A DNA stretch of 41,777 nucleotides from Bacillota bacterium (lineage in GTDB: Bacteria; Bacillota; Clostridia; Christensenellales; Aristaeellaceae). The notes under the pieces are model-generated. The model was given only the letters and a program-made list of their open reading frames with translations, did no database searches and was not told where the DNA came from. Below are positions 31,556 through 40,096 of this stretch, in pieces (the stretch's first letter is position 1; the number at the start of each line of letters is the position of its first letter). The stretch is from contig JAEYCB010000020.1 in assembly GCA_023404345.1 (NCBI GenBank), forward strand, positions 1-41,777, written 5' to 3'. A program made the translations under genes and the position numbers.

Positions 31556-34500
31556 ATGTCCATGAAGGTGTATCAGGCGGGAATTGACATCGGCTCAACG
31601 ACTGTGAAACTTGTGGTGACAGATGAACAGGGCGGCACGCTTTTCAGCGACTACCGCCGCCACTGCGCACGCACGCAGGAAACGCTGGCCGCTCTTTTGC
31701 GCGATGTGCGCAGCCGCCTGGGAGCGTGCTGCCTGCGGGTTGGCATGACGGGTTCGGGCGCGCTGTCGCTGGCCGATGCGCTGCATGTGAACTTCGAACA
31801 GGAGGTTGTGGCGGTGGCCGAGGCACTCGAAGCCGCTGCACCGGGCACGGACGTGGCCATCGAACTGGGCGGCGAGGATGCCAAGATCATCTATTTCACC
31901 GGCGGCGTGGAGGAACGTATGAACGGCGTGTGCGCAGGCGGCACGGGGTCGTTCATCGACCAGATGGCGGCGCTACTCAAAACGGACGCGGCAGGCCTCA
32001 ATGACCTGGCGGCGGGATATCATGAAATCTATCCCATCGCGGCGCGCTGCGGCGTGTTCGCCAAGTCGGATATCCAGCCGCTCATCAACGAGGGAGCGGC
32101 CCGCGAGGATCTGGCGGCCAGCATCTTTCAGGCCGTGGTGAACCAGACCATCTCGGGTCTGGCCTGCGGCAAGCCCATTCGCGGGCGCGTAGCGTTTTTG
32201 GGCGGCCCGCTTCATTTCTTGCCAGAGCTGCGCAACGCTTTCATCCGCACGCTGCATCTGACGGAGGAAACCGCCATTACCCCGGCGGACAGCCACCTCT
32301 TTGCGGCCAGGGGCGCGGCCATGCGCGCAGGAGGCAAGGAGGTGCCGCTGGAACAGCTGATCGACCGGCTTGCACAGGGAGTGGCGCTGACCGAGGGCCT
32401 CAAACGCTTGCCGCCGCTGTTTGCCAATCATGAAGAATACCGGGATTTTCTCCAGCGGCATGAGCGCGCTTCCGTCCGAAGGGGGGATCTGTCCACCTAC
32501 CGCGGGGAGTGCTTTCTGGGCATCGACGCGGGATCGACCACCACCAAGATGGCGCTTATCGGCATGGAGGGCGAGCTGCTCTATTCCTTCTACGCCGGCA
32601 ACCAGGGCAGTCCCATCGAAACAGCCAAACGCGCCATGGCCGAGCTTGAGCAGCTGATGCCCTCCGGGGCCAGAATCGCGCGCTCCTGTTCCACCGGTTA
32701 CGGGGAGGAGCTGCTCAAATCCGCCTTTTGCCTGGACGAAGGCGAGGTGGAGACCATTGCGCACTGTACGGCGGCCTCCTTCTTCGATCCCCGCGTGGAC
32801 TGCGTGCTGGATATCGGCGGGCAGGACATGAAATGCATCAAGCTCAAGGGCGGTGCGGTAGATACCGTGTTGCTCAACGAGGCCTGCTCGTCGGGCTGCG
32901 GGTCGTTCCTGGAGAACTTCGCCATGTCCATGGGCTATACGGCGGAGGGGTTTGCCGCCGAGGCGCTGTTTGCGCCCCAGCCCGTCGATCTGGGCACGCG
33001 CTGCACCGTGTTTATGAATTCCAACGTAAAGCAGGCGCAGAAGCAGGGCGCGTCCGTGCAGGATATCTCCGCGGGTCTGGCCTGCTCGGTGGTGAAAAAC
33101 GCGCTGTTTAAGGTCATCAAGCTTTCCAGCGCCAAGGCCCTGGGCGAGCACGTGGTGGTGCAGGGCGGTACCTTCCACAACAAGGCGGTTCTGCGTGCCT
33201 TTGAGCAGCTTTCCGGCACGGAGGCCGTATGCCCGGACATTGCCGGCATCATGGGCGCGTTCGGAGCGGCGCTGCTGGCGCGGGAGCGCTATACAGGCCA
33301 GCCCACCTCCATGCTGCCCATCTCCAAAATCCTTGCGCTGAGCTACCGGACCACCACGGCGCGGTGCCAGGGCTGTGCCAATCACTGCATGCTCACCATC
33401 AACCTCTTTGACGGCGGCAGGCGTCACATTACGGGCAACCGCTGCGAAAAGGGCCTGGGTGGGCAGAAAACCGGTCAGAACGGGCCCAACGTGCCCGCCT
33501 ACAAGCTGCGCCGCATATTCGATTATCCGCCTCTGGAAGCCGCGGACGCACCCATGGGCGAAATTGGTGTGCCCAGAGTACTGAACATGTATGAGAACTA
33601 TCCCTTCTGGGCCACGCTGCTGGGGCGGCTGGGCTTCCGCGTAGTGCTCTCGCCGCTTACTTCGCGCGCCATCTATGAGCTGGGCATGGAGTCCATTCCC
33701 TCGGAGAGCGAATGTTACCCTGCCAAGCTGGCGCATGGCCATATCCAATGGCTGATCAATCAGGGCGTCAAAACAATTTTTTATCCGAGCGTCTTTTATG
33801 AGCATCAGGAGGACCCCGGTGCGCAGAACCATTTCAACTGCCCCATGGTGATTGCCAACCCCGAAAACATTGCCAACAACGTGGAGGATATCGAAGGGGT
33901 GCGCTTCCTCAAGCCATTTTTGGCTTTGACAAGCGAAAAGGTAGCCGCTGAGCGGCTGGCCCGATTCTTTCAGGAAAGCTTTGACATCGCTCCCCGCAAA
34001 ACCCGTGAGGCTGTTCACGCGGCCCGGGCAGAACAGCTGCGCGCCAAGGCGGACGTGCGTGCCGAGGGCGCCCGCGCCCTGCAATGGATGCAGGAAAACA
34101 AGCGTCCCGGCATCGTGCTGGCGGGGCGGCCCTATCATGTGGACCCGGAGATTAACCACGGCATTCCGGAGCTGATAGCTTCTTACAATCTGGCTGTGTT
34201 TACCGAGGACAGCATTCCGGAAAATCTTCCTTCGGAACATCCTTTGCGCGTGACCGACCAGTGGGTGTATCATTCCCGCCTCTACCGGGCGGCCGAGTTC
34301 GTGCGCACGCGCGACGATCTGGAGCTGGTACAGCTCAATTCCTTCGGCTGCGGGCTGGACGCCATCACAGCGGATCAGGTGAGCGAAATTTTGGAAGGCT
34401 CCGGCAAGCTCTATACCCTCATCAAGATCGATGAGGTCAACAGCCTGGGTGCGGCGCGCATCCGTATCCGCAGCCTGCTGGCAGCCATGGAGCAGCGCCG

Positions 34501-35848
34501 CAGGCGCAGGCGCGAGCGGCAGATTGTCCCTGCGGCTTACCACCGCACAGAGTTTACCAAAAAAATGTTTGACGAGGGCTATACCATTCTGGCCCCCAAG
34601 ATGAGTCCTATCCATTTCGACATCCTTGAGCCCGTGATGCGCCGCTATGGCTATCATATAGTAATGCTTGAAAACGACGGGCGATCCGCCATCGAAACGG
34701 GTCTGCGATTCGTTAACAACGACGCGTGTTACCCCTCCATCATCACGGTGGGACAGATGATGGAAGCGGTGCTCTCCGGAAAGTACGATACCGACCGTTT
34801 GGCGCTGGCCATGACGCAGACGGGCGGCTGCTGCCGCGCGAGCAACTACGTGGGCTTCATCCGCCGCGCACTGGACAAGGCGGGACTTTCGCACATCCCG
34901 GTCATCTCCTTCAATGCCAACGGCATGGAAAAAAACGGGGGATTCAAGGTGTCTCCCGCGCTGCTGCTGGCGGCGGTCCGCGCATTGGTGTATGGCGATC
35001 TGCTTATGCGATGCCTCTACCGCGTCCGCCCCTATGAAAAGGAGAAGGGCTCCGCCGATGCGTTGGCCGCCAAATGGCGGGACATCTGTGTGGATTCGCT
35101 GGTGCAGAAGAATCCTTCCCGCTCCTACCGTCAGGTATGCCGCGAACTGGTGCAGGCCTTTGACGAACTGCCCATTGACGAAATGCTGGTTAAACCTCGC
35201 GTGGGCGTGGTGGGGGAAATTCTGGTCAAGTACATGCCCGTGGCCAACAACCACCTGGTGGAGCTGTTGGAGCGCGAGGGCGCGGAGGCTGTGGTGCCTG
35301 ACCTGATGGATTTTTTCAACTATTGCTTTTATGGCGGCATCTTCAAGCATCGTTATCTGGGTAAGAAGTGGACGGCTTCCGCTGTGGCTCGGCTGTTGGT
35401 AGGCGCTATCCGCACGGCGCGCGGCCCTGCCATTGAGGCGCTGCGCCAGAGCAAGCGTTTTGAAGCGCCCGTGCCCATTGAGCAGATCGCCTCGCTTGCC
35501 GGGCCGTTCCTTTCACAGGGCAACCAGTACGGCGAAGGCTGGTTCCTTGCCGGTGAGATGGCCGAGCTGCTCACCACAGGCGTGAGCAACATCGTATGCA
35601 TCCAGCCCTTTGCCTGCCTGCCCAACCACGTGGTGGGCAAGGGCGTGATCAAAAAGCTGCGCGCCCATTACCCGGACGCCAACGTCGTGGCCGTGGACTA
35701 TGATCCCGGCTCCAGCGAGGCCAATCAGCTCAACCGCATCAAGCTGATGCTGGCCGTGGCCAAGAAAAAGGCCGCGCAGGTCAAAACGCCCATCGCGGAA
35801 GAGAGCCGGGCCGCCGTGCAGGCGGCAGCCATGAACGTGGAAGCCTGA
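31556..35848 (+). CDS. Fused acyl-CoA dehydratase activase / dehydratase-like protein
   Basis: A 1430-residue protein. Two BcrAD/BadFG ATPase domains lie in tandem: the first with DIGSTTVK (11-18), the second with GIDAGSTTTK near 322-332. Each has the cysteines that in HgdC-type activators hold a shared [4Fe-4S] cluster (CAGGTGSF and RCGVF in one, SGCGSFLE and RCTVF in the other). A CQGCANHC motif follows near 603-610, then DUF2229 (about 665-880) and an HgdB-like domain (about 1000-1390, with QTGGCCRASNY near 1088). Such proteins drive ATP-dependent electron transfer to radical dehydratases, but the substrate is unknown. The ATG at 31556 is set by GGAGG 11 nt upstream. Confidence 0.88.
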   Translation: MSMKVYQAGIDIGSTTVKLVVTDEQGGTLFSDYRRHCARTQETLAALLRDVRSRLGACCLRVGMTGSGALSLADALHVNFEQEVVAVAEALEAAAPGTDVAIELGGEDAKIIYFTGGVEERMNGVCAGGTGSFIDQMAALLKTDAAGLNDLAAGYHEIYPIAARCGVFAKSDIQPLINEGAAREDLAASIFQAVVNQTISGLACGKPIRGRVAFLGGPLHFLPELRNAFIRTLHLTEETAITPADSHLFAARGAAMRAGGKEVPLEQLIDRLAQGVALTEGLKRLPPLFANHEEYRDFLQRHERASVRRGDLSTYRGECFLGIDAGSTTTKMALIGMEGELLYSFYAGNQGSPIETAKRAMAELEQLMPSGARIARSCSTGYGEELLKSAFCLDEGEVETIAHCTAASFFDPRVDCVLDIGGQDMKCIKLKGGAVDTVLLNEACSSGCGSFLENFAMSMGYTAEGFAAEALFAPQPVDLGTRCTVFMNSNVKQAQKQGASVQDISAGLACSVVKNALFKVIKLSSAKALGEHVVVQGGTFHNKAVLRAFEQLSGTEAVCPDIAGIMGAFGAALLARERYTGQPTSMLPISKILALSYRTTTARCQGCANHCMLTINLFDGGRRHITGNRCEKGLGGQKTGQNGPNVPAYKLRRIFDYPPLEAADAPMGEIGVPRVLNMYENYPFWATLLGRLGFRVVLSPLTSRAIYELGMESIPSESECYPAKLAHGHIQWLINQGVKTIFYPSVFYEHQEDPGAQNHFNCPMVIANPENIANNVEDIEGVRFLKPFLALTSEKVAAERLARFFQESFDIAPRKTREAVHAARAEQLRAKADVRAEGARALQWMQENKRPGIVLAGRPYHVDPEINHGIPELIASYNLAVFTEDSIPENLPSEHPLRVTDQWVYHSRLYRAAEFVRTRDDLELVQLNSFGCGLDAITADQVSEILEGSGKLYTLIKIDEVNSLGAARIRIRSLLAAMEQRRRRRRERQIVPAAYHRTEFTKKMFDEGYTILAPKMSPIHFDILEPVMRRYGYHIVMLENDGRSAIETGLRFVNNDACYPSIITVGQMMEAVLSGKYDTDRLALAMTQTGGCCRASNYVGFIRRALDKAGLSHIPVISFNANGMEKNGGFKVSPALLLAAVRALVYGDLLMRCLYRVRPYEKEKGSADALAAKWRDICVDSLVQKNPSRSYRQVCRELVQAFDELPIDEMLVKPRVGVVGEILVKYMPVANNHLVELLEREGAEAVVPDLMDFFNYCFYGGIFKHRYLGKKWTASAVARLLVGAIRTARGPAIEALRQSKRFEAPVPIEQIASLAGPFLSQGNQYGEGWFLAGEMAELLTTGVSNIVCIQPFACLPNHVVGKGVIKKLRAHYPDANVVAVDYDPGSSEANQLNRIKLMLAVAKKKAAQVKTPIAEESRAAVQAAAMNVEA

Positions 35849-35851
35849 AAA

Positions 35852-35902
35852 AACGAAGCGCCTGCTTCCCCCTGCAAAGGGAAGGAAGCGGGCGCGTTTT
35901 TT
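35852..35902. terminator. Bidirectional terminator between activase and uxaC
   Basis: GCGCCTGCTTCC (35858-35869) pairs with GGAAGCGGGCGC (35884-35895), then GTTTTTT on the plus strand and a matching A-run on the left that gives TTTTTT on the minus strand. It serves both convergent genes. Confidence 0.85.
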
Positions 35903-35905
35903 AGG

Positions 35906-37318
35906 TTACCGGGTGGCGAAGTGGAAATAACGCTTGGCGTTTTCGTAGCTTACACCGCGAACAATTTCGCTGAGAGTTTCCATATCATTGGGGAAAAGAC
36001 CTTCTTCCACCCATTCGCCGATCAGGCGGCACAGGATGCGGCGGAAGTATTCATGCCGGGGATAGCTCAGGAAGCTGCGGCTATCGGTGAGCATACCCAC
36101 GAAGCCGGCCAGGTATCCCAGGTTTGCCAGACTGACCAGCTGCTCGGTCATGCCCTGGAAATGATCATTGAACCACCAGGCGGAGCCGTGCTGAATTTTG
36201 GATACAGCCTCATCGCTCTGGAAACAGCCGCAGATGGTGTCGATGGCCTGATTATCGTTGGGGTTGAGGCTGTAGAGCACGGTCTGAGGCAGGTCGCCCG
36301 CGGCTTCCAGCGCGCTGAGGAACGCGGCGGTCTGGGAGGAGGGAGCATAGTTATCGATGCAGTCAAAGCCGGTATCGGGCCCCATGCGGTCGTACATGGT
36401 GCGGTTGTTGTCGCGGCGGCAGCCGTAGTGCAGCTGCATGGTCCAGTTGCGCTGCTTGTACTCATGCGCCACGAAGAGTATGAATGCGGTCTTGAACGCG
36501 GCCTGTTCGCTTTCGCTTACGGCGGCGCCGGAAAGGCGCTTGCGGAAGATGACCTCGACCTCATCCGCAGACGCGGGAGCGTACATGACATAATTGAGTG
36601 CGTGGTCGCTCAGGCAGCAGCGGTTCTGGGCGAAGTGGTCCATCCGCTTGCAAAGCGCTTCCTTCAGGCTGGCGAAACTGTCGATGGGCACGCCCGATGC
36701 GGCGGAAAGCTTGGCCAGGTAGCCGGCATAGTCCGGCTTCTCCAGATTCATGGCCTTGTCGGGCCGCCAGGCGGGCAGGACGACAGTGTGGAAGGTATCG
36801 TCCTTGGCCAGCTTCTGGTGCCATTCCAGGGTATCGATGGGATCATCTGTGGTGCAGATGGTTTCCACGTTGCTCATGGCGATCAGGCCGCGCACGCTGA
36901 AGCCGGGGCTTTGCAGCTTCTGATTGCACAGATTCCACACCTCATCAGCCGTGCGGGCGCTCAAAGTGCCCTCATAACCGAAGAAGCGCCGCAGTTCCAG
37001 ATGACTCCAGTGGTATAGCGGGTTGCCGATACCCTTGCCGATGACCTCGGCCCATTTGACGAACTTCTCGTAGTCGCTGGTTTCCTTACCGGTAATGTAC
37101 TTTTCCGCTACCCCGGCACAGCGCATCAAACGCCACTTGTAGTGGTCGCCGCCCAGCCATACCTGGGTGATGTTTTCGTAGCGCAGGTTCTCGTAGATTT
37201 CGCGCGGGCTGATGTGGCAGTGGTAGTCGATGATGGGGCATTTGGCCGCAACGTCGTGGTAGAGCGTGCGGGCTGTGGGGGTGGAAAGCAGGAAATCCTT
37301 GTCCATGAAGGCTTGCAT
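35906..37318 (-). CDS. uxaC: Uronate (glucuronate/galacturonate) isomerase
   Basis: A 470-residue enzyme of the amidohydrolase-like fold that converts D-galacturonate to D-tagaturonate (and D-glucuronate to D-fructuronate). The metal-binding motif DYHCHISPREI has His33 and His35. YHWSHLELRRFFG is near 102-114, and MQLHYGCRRDNN is the later signature. The start at 37318 has AAAGGAG about 8 nt upstream. It lies 48 nt after the lacI-type gene, so the two form an operon transcribed away from uxaB-uxaA. Confidence 0.96.
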   Translation of the reverse strand: MQAFMDKDFLLSTPTARTLYHDVAAKCPIIDYHCHISPREIYENLRYENITQVWLGGDHYKWRLMRCAGVAEKYITGKETSDYEKFVKWAEVIGKGIGNPLYHWSHLELRRFFGYEGTLSARTADEVWNLCNQKLQSPGFSVRGLIAMSNVETICTTDDPIDTLEWHQKLAKDDTFHTVVLPAWRPDKAMNLEKPDYAGYLAKLSAASGVPIDSFASLKEALCKRMDHFAQNRCCLSDHALNYVMYAPASADEVEVIFRKRLSGAAVSESEQAAFKTAFILFVAHEYKQRNWTMQLHYGCRRDNNRTMYDRMGPDTGFDCIDNYAPSSQTAAFLSALEAAGDLPQTVLYSLNPNDNQAIDTICGCFQSDEAVSKIQHGSAWWFNDHFQGMTEQLVSLANLGYLAGFVGMLTDSRSFLSYPRHEYFRRILCRLIGEWVEEGLFPNDMETLSEIVRGVSYENAKRYFHFATR

Positions 37319-37366
37319 ATGAGGCGCTCCTTTATGATGAATTTGCGGGAAAAATGAAGAAGAAAG

Positions 37367-38374
37367 TTACAGCGTGCTGCTGCGGAGGACCAGTTCGCCG
37401 GTAAAAACGGTTTGCTGGGGCATGTCCCGCCCGTTGAAAACGCCCAGCATAATTTCCACGCACTGGTCGCAGATAAGCCGGAGCTTGTTGTCCACGCTGG
37501 TCATTTCGGGGTCGCAGCACAGGCAGTAGGTGGAGTTGTTGTAGCCGATAATACTCAAGTCGCCGGGAATGGACAGCCCCGCCGCGCGGGCATATTTGGC
37601 CGCGCCAATGCTCAGAATGTCCTCGGAAGTGAGCACTGCGTCAAAGACGAGCCCCTCTTTGCGCAGCGACAGCAGATGATCGCGCACCTGCGGCAGACTG
37701 GTCTTGTCCTCGCCAAAAAACTGAATCAGCGCTTCCCTTGTGGGAACGCCCCGGCTGGACAGACCTGCGCAGTATCCGGCCAGCTTTCTGCGCCCGCTGT
37801 CATTTTTGCTGTGATAGAGGTACAGGATGTTTTTGCGCCCTGTATCAATCAGGTACTGTGTGGCCTCCATGGTGGCTAGCTGGTCATCGCACATTACACA
37901 GTATACGTTGGGGCAATGAAAGGCGCCGTTGAGCATTATCACGGGTATGGTGCCGGCAACTTCGCGGATATAGTCGTTTTGCGCATCGTTTTCCTCAATA
38001 AAGGTGGAACCCATCAGCACCATACCGTCCACATGGCGGTTTTTCATGCGCTGCGCCCCTTGCATGCGCTCGGCATAACCGGCACCGGTGCAGCTGAGCA
38101 CACAGTCATAGCTGTGGCTGCGAAAGGCGCGCTCGAGGTAGGTCAGCGCCTGAGACAAATAGGGGTCGGCTGCATTTGGACAAAGCAGCCCCACTGTTTT
38201 CATGCTATTCAGGCCCAGTCCGCGCGCAAAGGCATTGGGCACGTATCCGCATGATTCAATTACAGAAAGTACCCGTTCCTTGGTTTTCTGACTCACGTGC
38301 GGACTATCGTTCAACACGCGGGAAACCGTGGCGATCGAGACGCCGGCCTTTTTGGAAATGTCGTAGATGTTCAT
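37367..38374 (-). CDS. LacI family transcriptional regulator of hexuronate genes
   Basis: A 335-residue repressor. The N-terminal LacI HTH (MNIYDISKKAGVSIATVSRV, hinge near NAFARGLG) binds DNA. The periplasmic-binding-protein-like core (about 60-330) would bind a uronate or an intermediate. The ATG at 38374 has GGGGA 9 nt upstream, while ATG at 38383 abuts the SD. Context with uxaC, uxaB and uxaA indicates a galacturonate-responsive regulator. Two similar palindromes downstream of both divergent promoters are its likely operators, one of them in its own leader, which implies autoregulation. Confidence 0.9.
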   Translation of the reverse strand: MNIYDISKKAGVSIATVSRVLNDSPHVSQKTKERVLSVIESCGYVPNAFARGLGLNSMKTVGLLCPNAADPYLSQALTYLERAFRSHSYDCVLSCTGAGYAERMQGAQRMKNRHVDGMVLMGSTFIEENDAQNDYIREVAGTIPVIMLNGAFHCPNVYCVMCDDQLATMEATQYLIDTGRKNILYLYHSKNDSGRRKLAGYCAGLSSRGVPTREALIQFFGEDKTSLPQVRDHLLSLRKEGLVFDAVLTSEDILSIGAAKYARAAGLSIPGDLSIIGYNNSTYCLCCDPEMTSVDNKLRLICDQCVEIMLGVFNGRDMPQQTVFTGELVLRSSTL

Positions 38375-38394
38375 GGCGTACATTCCCCTTTAAA

Positions 38395-38408
38395 TGTAAA
38401 CGCTTACG
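38395..38408. promoter_or_regulatory. Candidate LacI-type operator (regulator side)
   Basis: TGTAAACGCTTACG is a near-palindrome (TGTAA-N4-TTACG) between the lacI -10 and its SD, so a bound repressor would act as a roadblock. It shares its half-sites with the site at 38564-38577. Confidence 0.65.
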
Positions 38409-38425
38409 AAACCTTTACCGCTTCT

Positions 38426-38454
38426 ATTATACACATATCCGTCGGGCTTTGCAA
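38426..38454 (-). promoter_or_regulatory. Promoter of lacI-uxaC
   Basis: On the minus strand TTGCAA (38454-38449), a 17-bp spacer and a perfect TATAAT (38431-38426). Confidence 0.82.
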
Positions 38455-38521
38455 CATGCTCAATTCATAGATATAAACATTTTTAAAATAAAAAACGGAA
38501 TGGATCTTCTAGTGTGAACGA

Positions 38522-38550
38522 TTGACGCATCGTCAAAAAAAGAGTAATAT
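38522..38550 (+). promoter_or_regulatory. Promoter of uxaB-uxaA with palindrome on the -35
   Basis: TTGACG (38522-38527), a 17-bp spacer and TAATAT (38545-38550). The -35 is part of a perfect inverted repeat TTGACG-CAT-CGTCAA (38522-38536), which could be a separate regulator site. Confidence 0.7.
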
Positions 38551-38563
38551 AGTCACGAATTGA

Positions 38564-38577
38564 TGTAACTATTTACA
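38564..38577. promoter_or_regulatory. Candidate LacI-type operator (uxaB side)
   Basis: TGTAACTATTTACA (TGTAA-N4-TTACA) lies 13 nt downstream of the uxaB -10 and matches the site in the lacI leader. It is a likely target of the divergent repressor. Confidence 0.62.
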
Positions 38578-38627
38578 CGGATGCTTAATCAGGAAACAGA
38601 CAGAAGAAAAAAGGGGAGGGGTCCAAA

Positions 38628-40094
38628 ATGGATCGATTGAATGCCGAAATGCTTAAGGCTCCCGAACGGCCCGTTCGTGTGCTGCAATTCGGAGAGGGCA
38701 ACTTTCTTCGTGCCTTTGTGGATTACATGATTGATATCGCCAATGAAAAAGCGGGCTTTAACGGAAGCATCGTGCTGGTCAAGCCCATTTCCTTTGGCAA
38801 GCTGGACGCCTTTCATCAGCAGGACTGCCGCTATACCGTTATGCTGCGCGGCCTGGTGGACGGAAAGCCAGTGGAGATGAGCCGCGGGATCACCTCGGTC
38901 AGCGATGCGGTGGACGCCTACGGCGAATATGAGAAGTACGCCGTCTATGCCAGGCTGGACACTCTGCGCTTTATCGTGAGCAACACCACCGAGGCGGGCA
39001 TTGTGCTGGACGAAAGCGACCGCTTTGACCTCTGCCCGCCGAATACCTATCCTGGCAAGCTGTGCAAGTTCCTCTATGAGCGCGCCGAGGCGTTTGGGTA
39101 TGCCGCCGACAAGGGCCTGATCATTCTGCCCGCGGAGCTTATCGACGACAACGGCATCGCCCTCAAGCGCTGCGTCAAGGCCCTGGCCAGACTGTGGAAG
39201 CTGGGCGAGCGATTTGAAGCCTGGCTCGACGAAGCCTGCGTCTTTACCTCCACACTGGTGGACCGCATCGTCACCGGCTATCCCCGCGATGAGGCGGAGG
39301 CTATCTGGCAGAAGCTGGGCTATGAGGACCGGCTGCTGGTGACGGGCGAGCCCTTTGCCCTGTGGGTGATCGAATCGGAAAAGGACATTTCCGCCGAGCT
39401 GCCCCTGCCGGACTGCGGCCTGCCCGTGATCTTCACCGACAACCAGAAGCCCTACAAGCAGCGCAAGGTGCGCATTCTCAACGGCGCACACACCTCCTTC
39501 GTGCCTGCGGCGTTCCTGTGCGGATACGACTACGTGCTTGACGCCATGAACGACGGCATGATTCGGACCTTCATGCAAAAGACCCTCTACGATGAGGTCA
39601 TCCCCACCCTCAGCCTGCCCAAAGAGGACTTGATGGCCTTTGCCGAGGCGGTCACGGGCCGCTTCATGAATCCCTATATCAAGCACGCGCTGCTGTCCAT
39701 CTGCCTCAACAGCGTTTCCAAGTGGCGCGCCCGCTGCATGCCAAGCCTGCTTGGATATGTGGAGAAGGAGCACAAGTTGCCCACGCACCTGACCTTCTCC
39801 CTGGCTGCGCTGATGGCCCTCTACCATGGCGGCCGGTTCAAGGAAGGCACGCTGGAATGCCTGCGCGACGGTCAGCCATACACCCTGCGGGACGATGCGG
39901 CAGTGCTGGCCTTCTTTGCGGAAAATGGTCAGAAGTCCGCTGCGGAGCTGACGCGGATGTTCCTGAGCAACACCGGCTTCTTCGGTCAGGATCTGACGCA
40001 GGTGCCCGGACTGGAAGCGGCCGTGGCCGCCGCGCTGGAGGATGTGCTCGCCCGCGGCATGCGGAATGTGATGACCGAACGATTCGGAGGCTGA
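38628..40094 (+). CDS. uxaB: Tagaturonate reductase (altronate oxidoreductase)
   Basis: A 488-residue enzyme of the polyol-specific long-chain dehydrogenase family that reduces D-tagaturonate to D-altronate with NADH. The N-terminal nucleotide-binding motif is FGEGNFLRAF (21-30). The catalytic signature K-x4-N-x2-H is Lys281, Asn286 and His289 in KVRILNGAH. It has an SD (AGGGGAGGGG) before the ATG. It is followed after 2 nt by uxaA. Its place with uxaC and uxaA favours UxaB over fructuronate reductase UxuB. Confidence 0.92.
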   Translation: MDRLNAEMLKAPERPVRVLQFGEGNFLRAFVDYMIDIANEKAGFNGSIVLVKPISFGKLDAFHQQDCRYTVMLRGLVDGKPVEMSRGITSVSDAVDAYGEYEKYAVYARLDTLRFIVSNTTEAGIVLDESDRFDLCPPNTYPGKLCKFLYERAEAFGYAADKGLIILPAELIDDNGIALKRCVKALARLWKLGERFEAWLDEACVFTSTLVDRIVTGYPRDEAEAIWQKLGYEDRLLVTGEPFALWVIESEKDISAELPLPDCGLPVIFTDNQKPYKQRKVRILNGAHTSFVPAAFLCGYDYVLDAMNDGMIRTFMQKTLYDEVIPTLSLPKEDLMAFAEAVTGRFMNPYIKHALLSICLNSVSKWRARCMPSLLGYVEKEHKLPTHLTFSLAALMALYHGGRFKEGTLECLRDGQPYTLRDDAAVLAFFAENGQKSAAELTRMFLSNTGFFGQDLTQVPGLEAAVAAALEDVLARGMRNVMTERFGG

Positions 40095-40096
40095 CC

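Noticed and set aside
31973..35350. Long open frame (1125 codons) on the minus strand opposite the activase
   Set aside because: It has no recognisable motif and a His/Arg/Gly-rich composition; the plus-strand frame has clear catalytic motifs.
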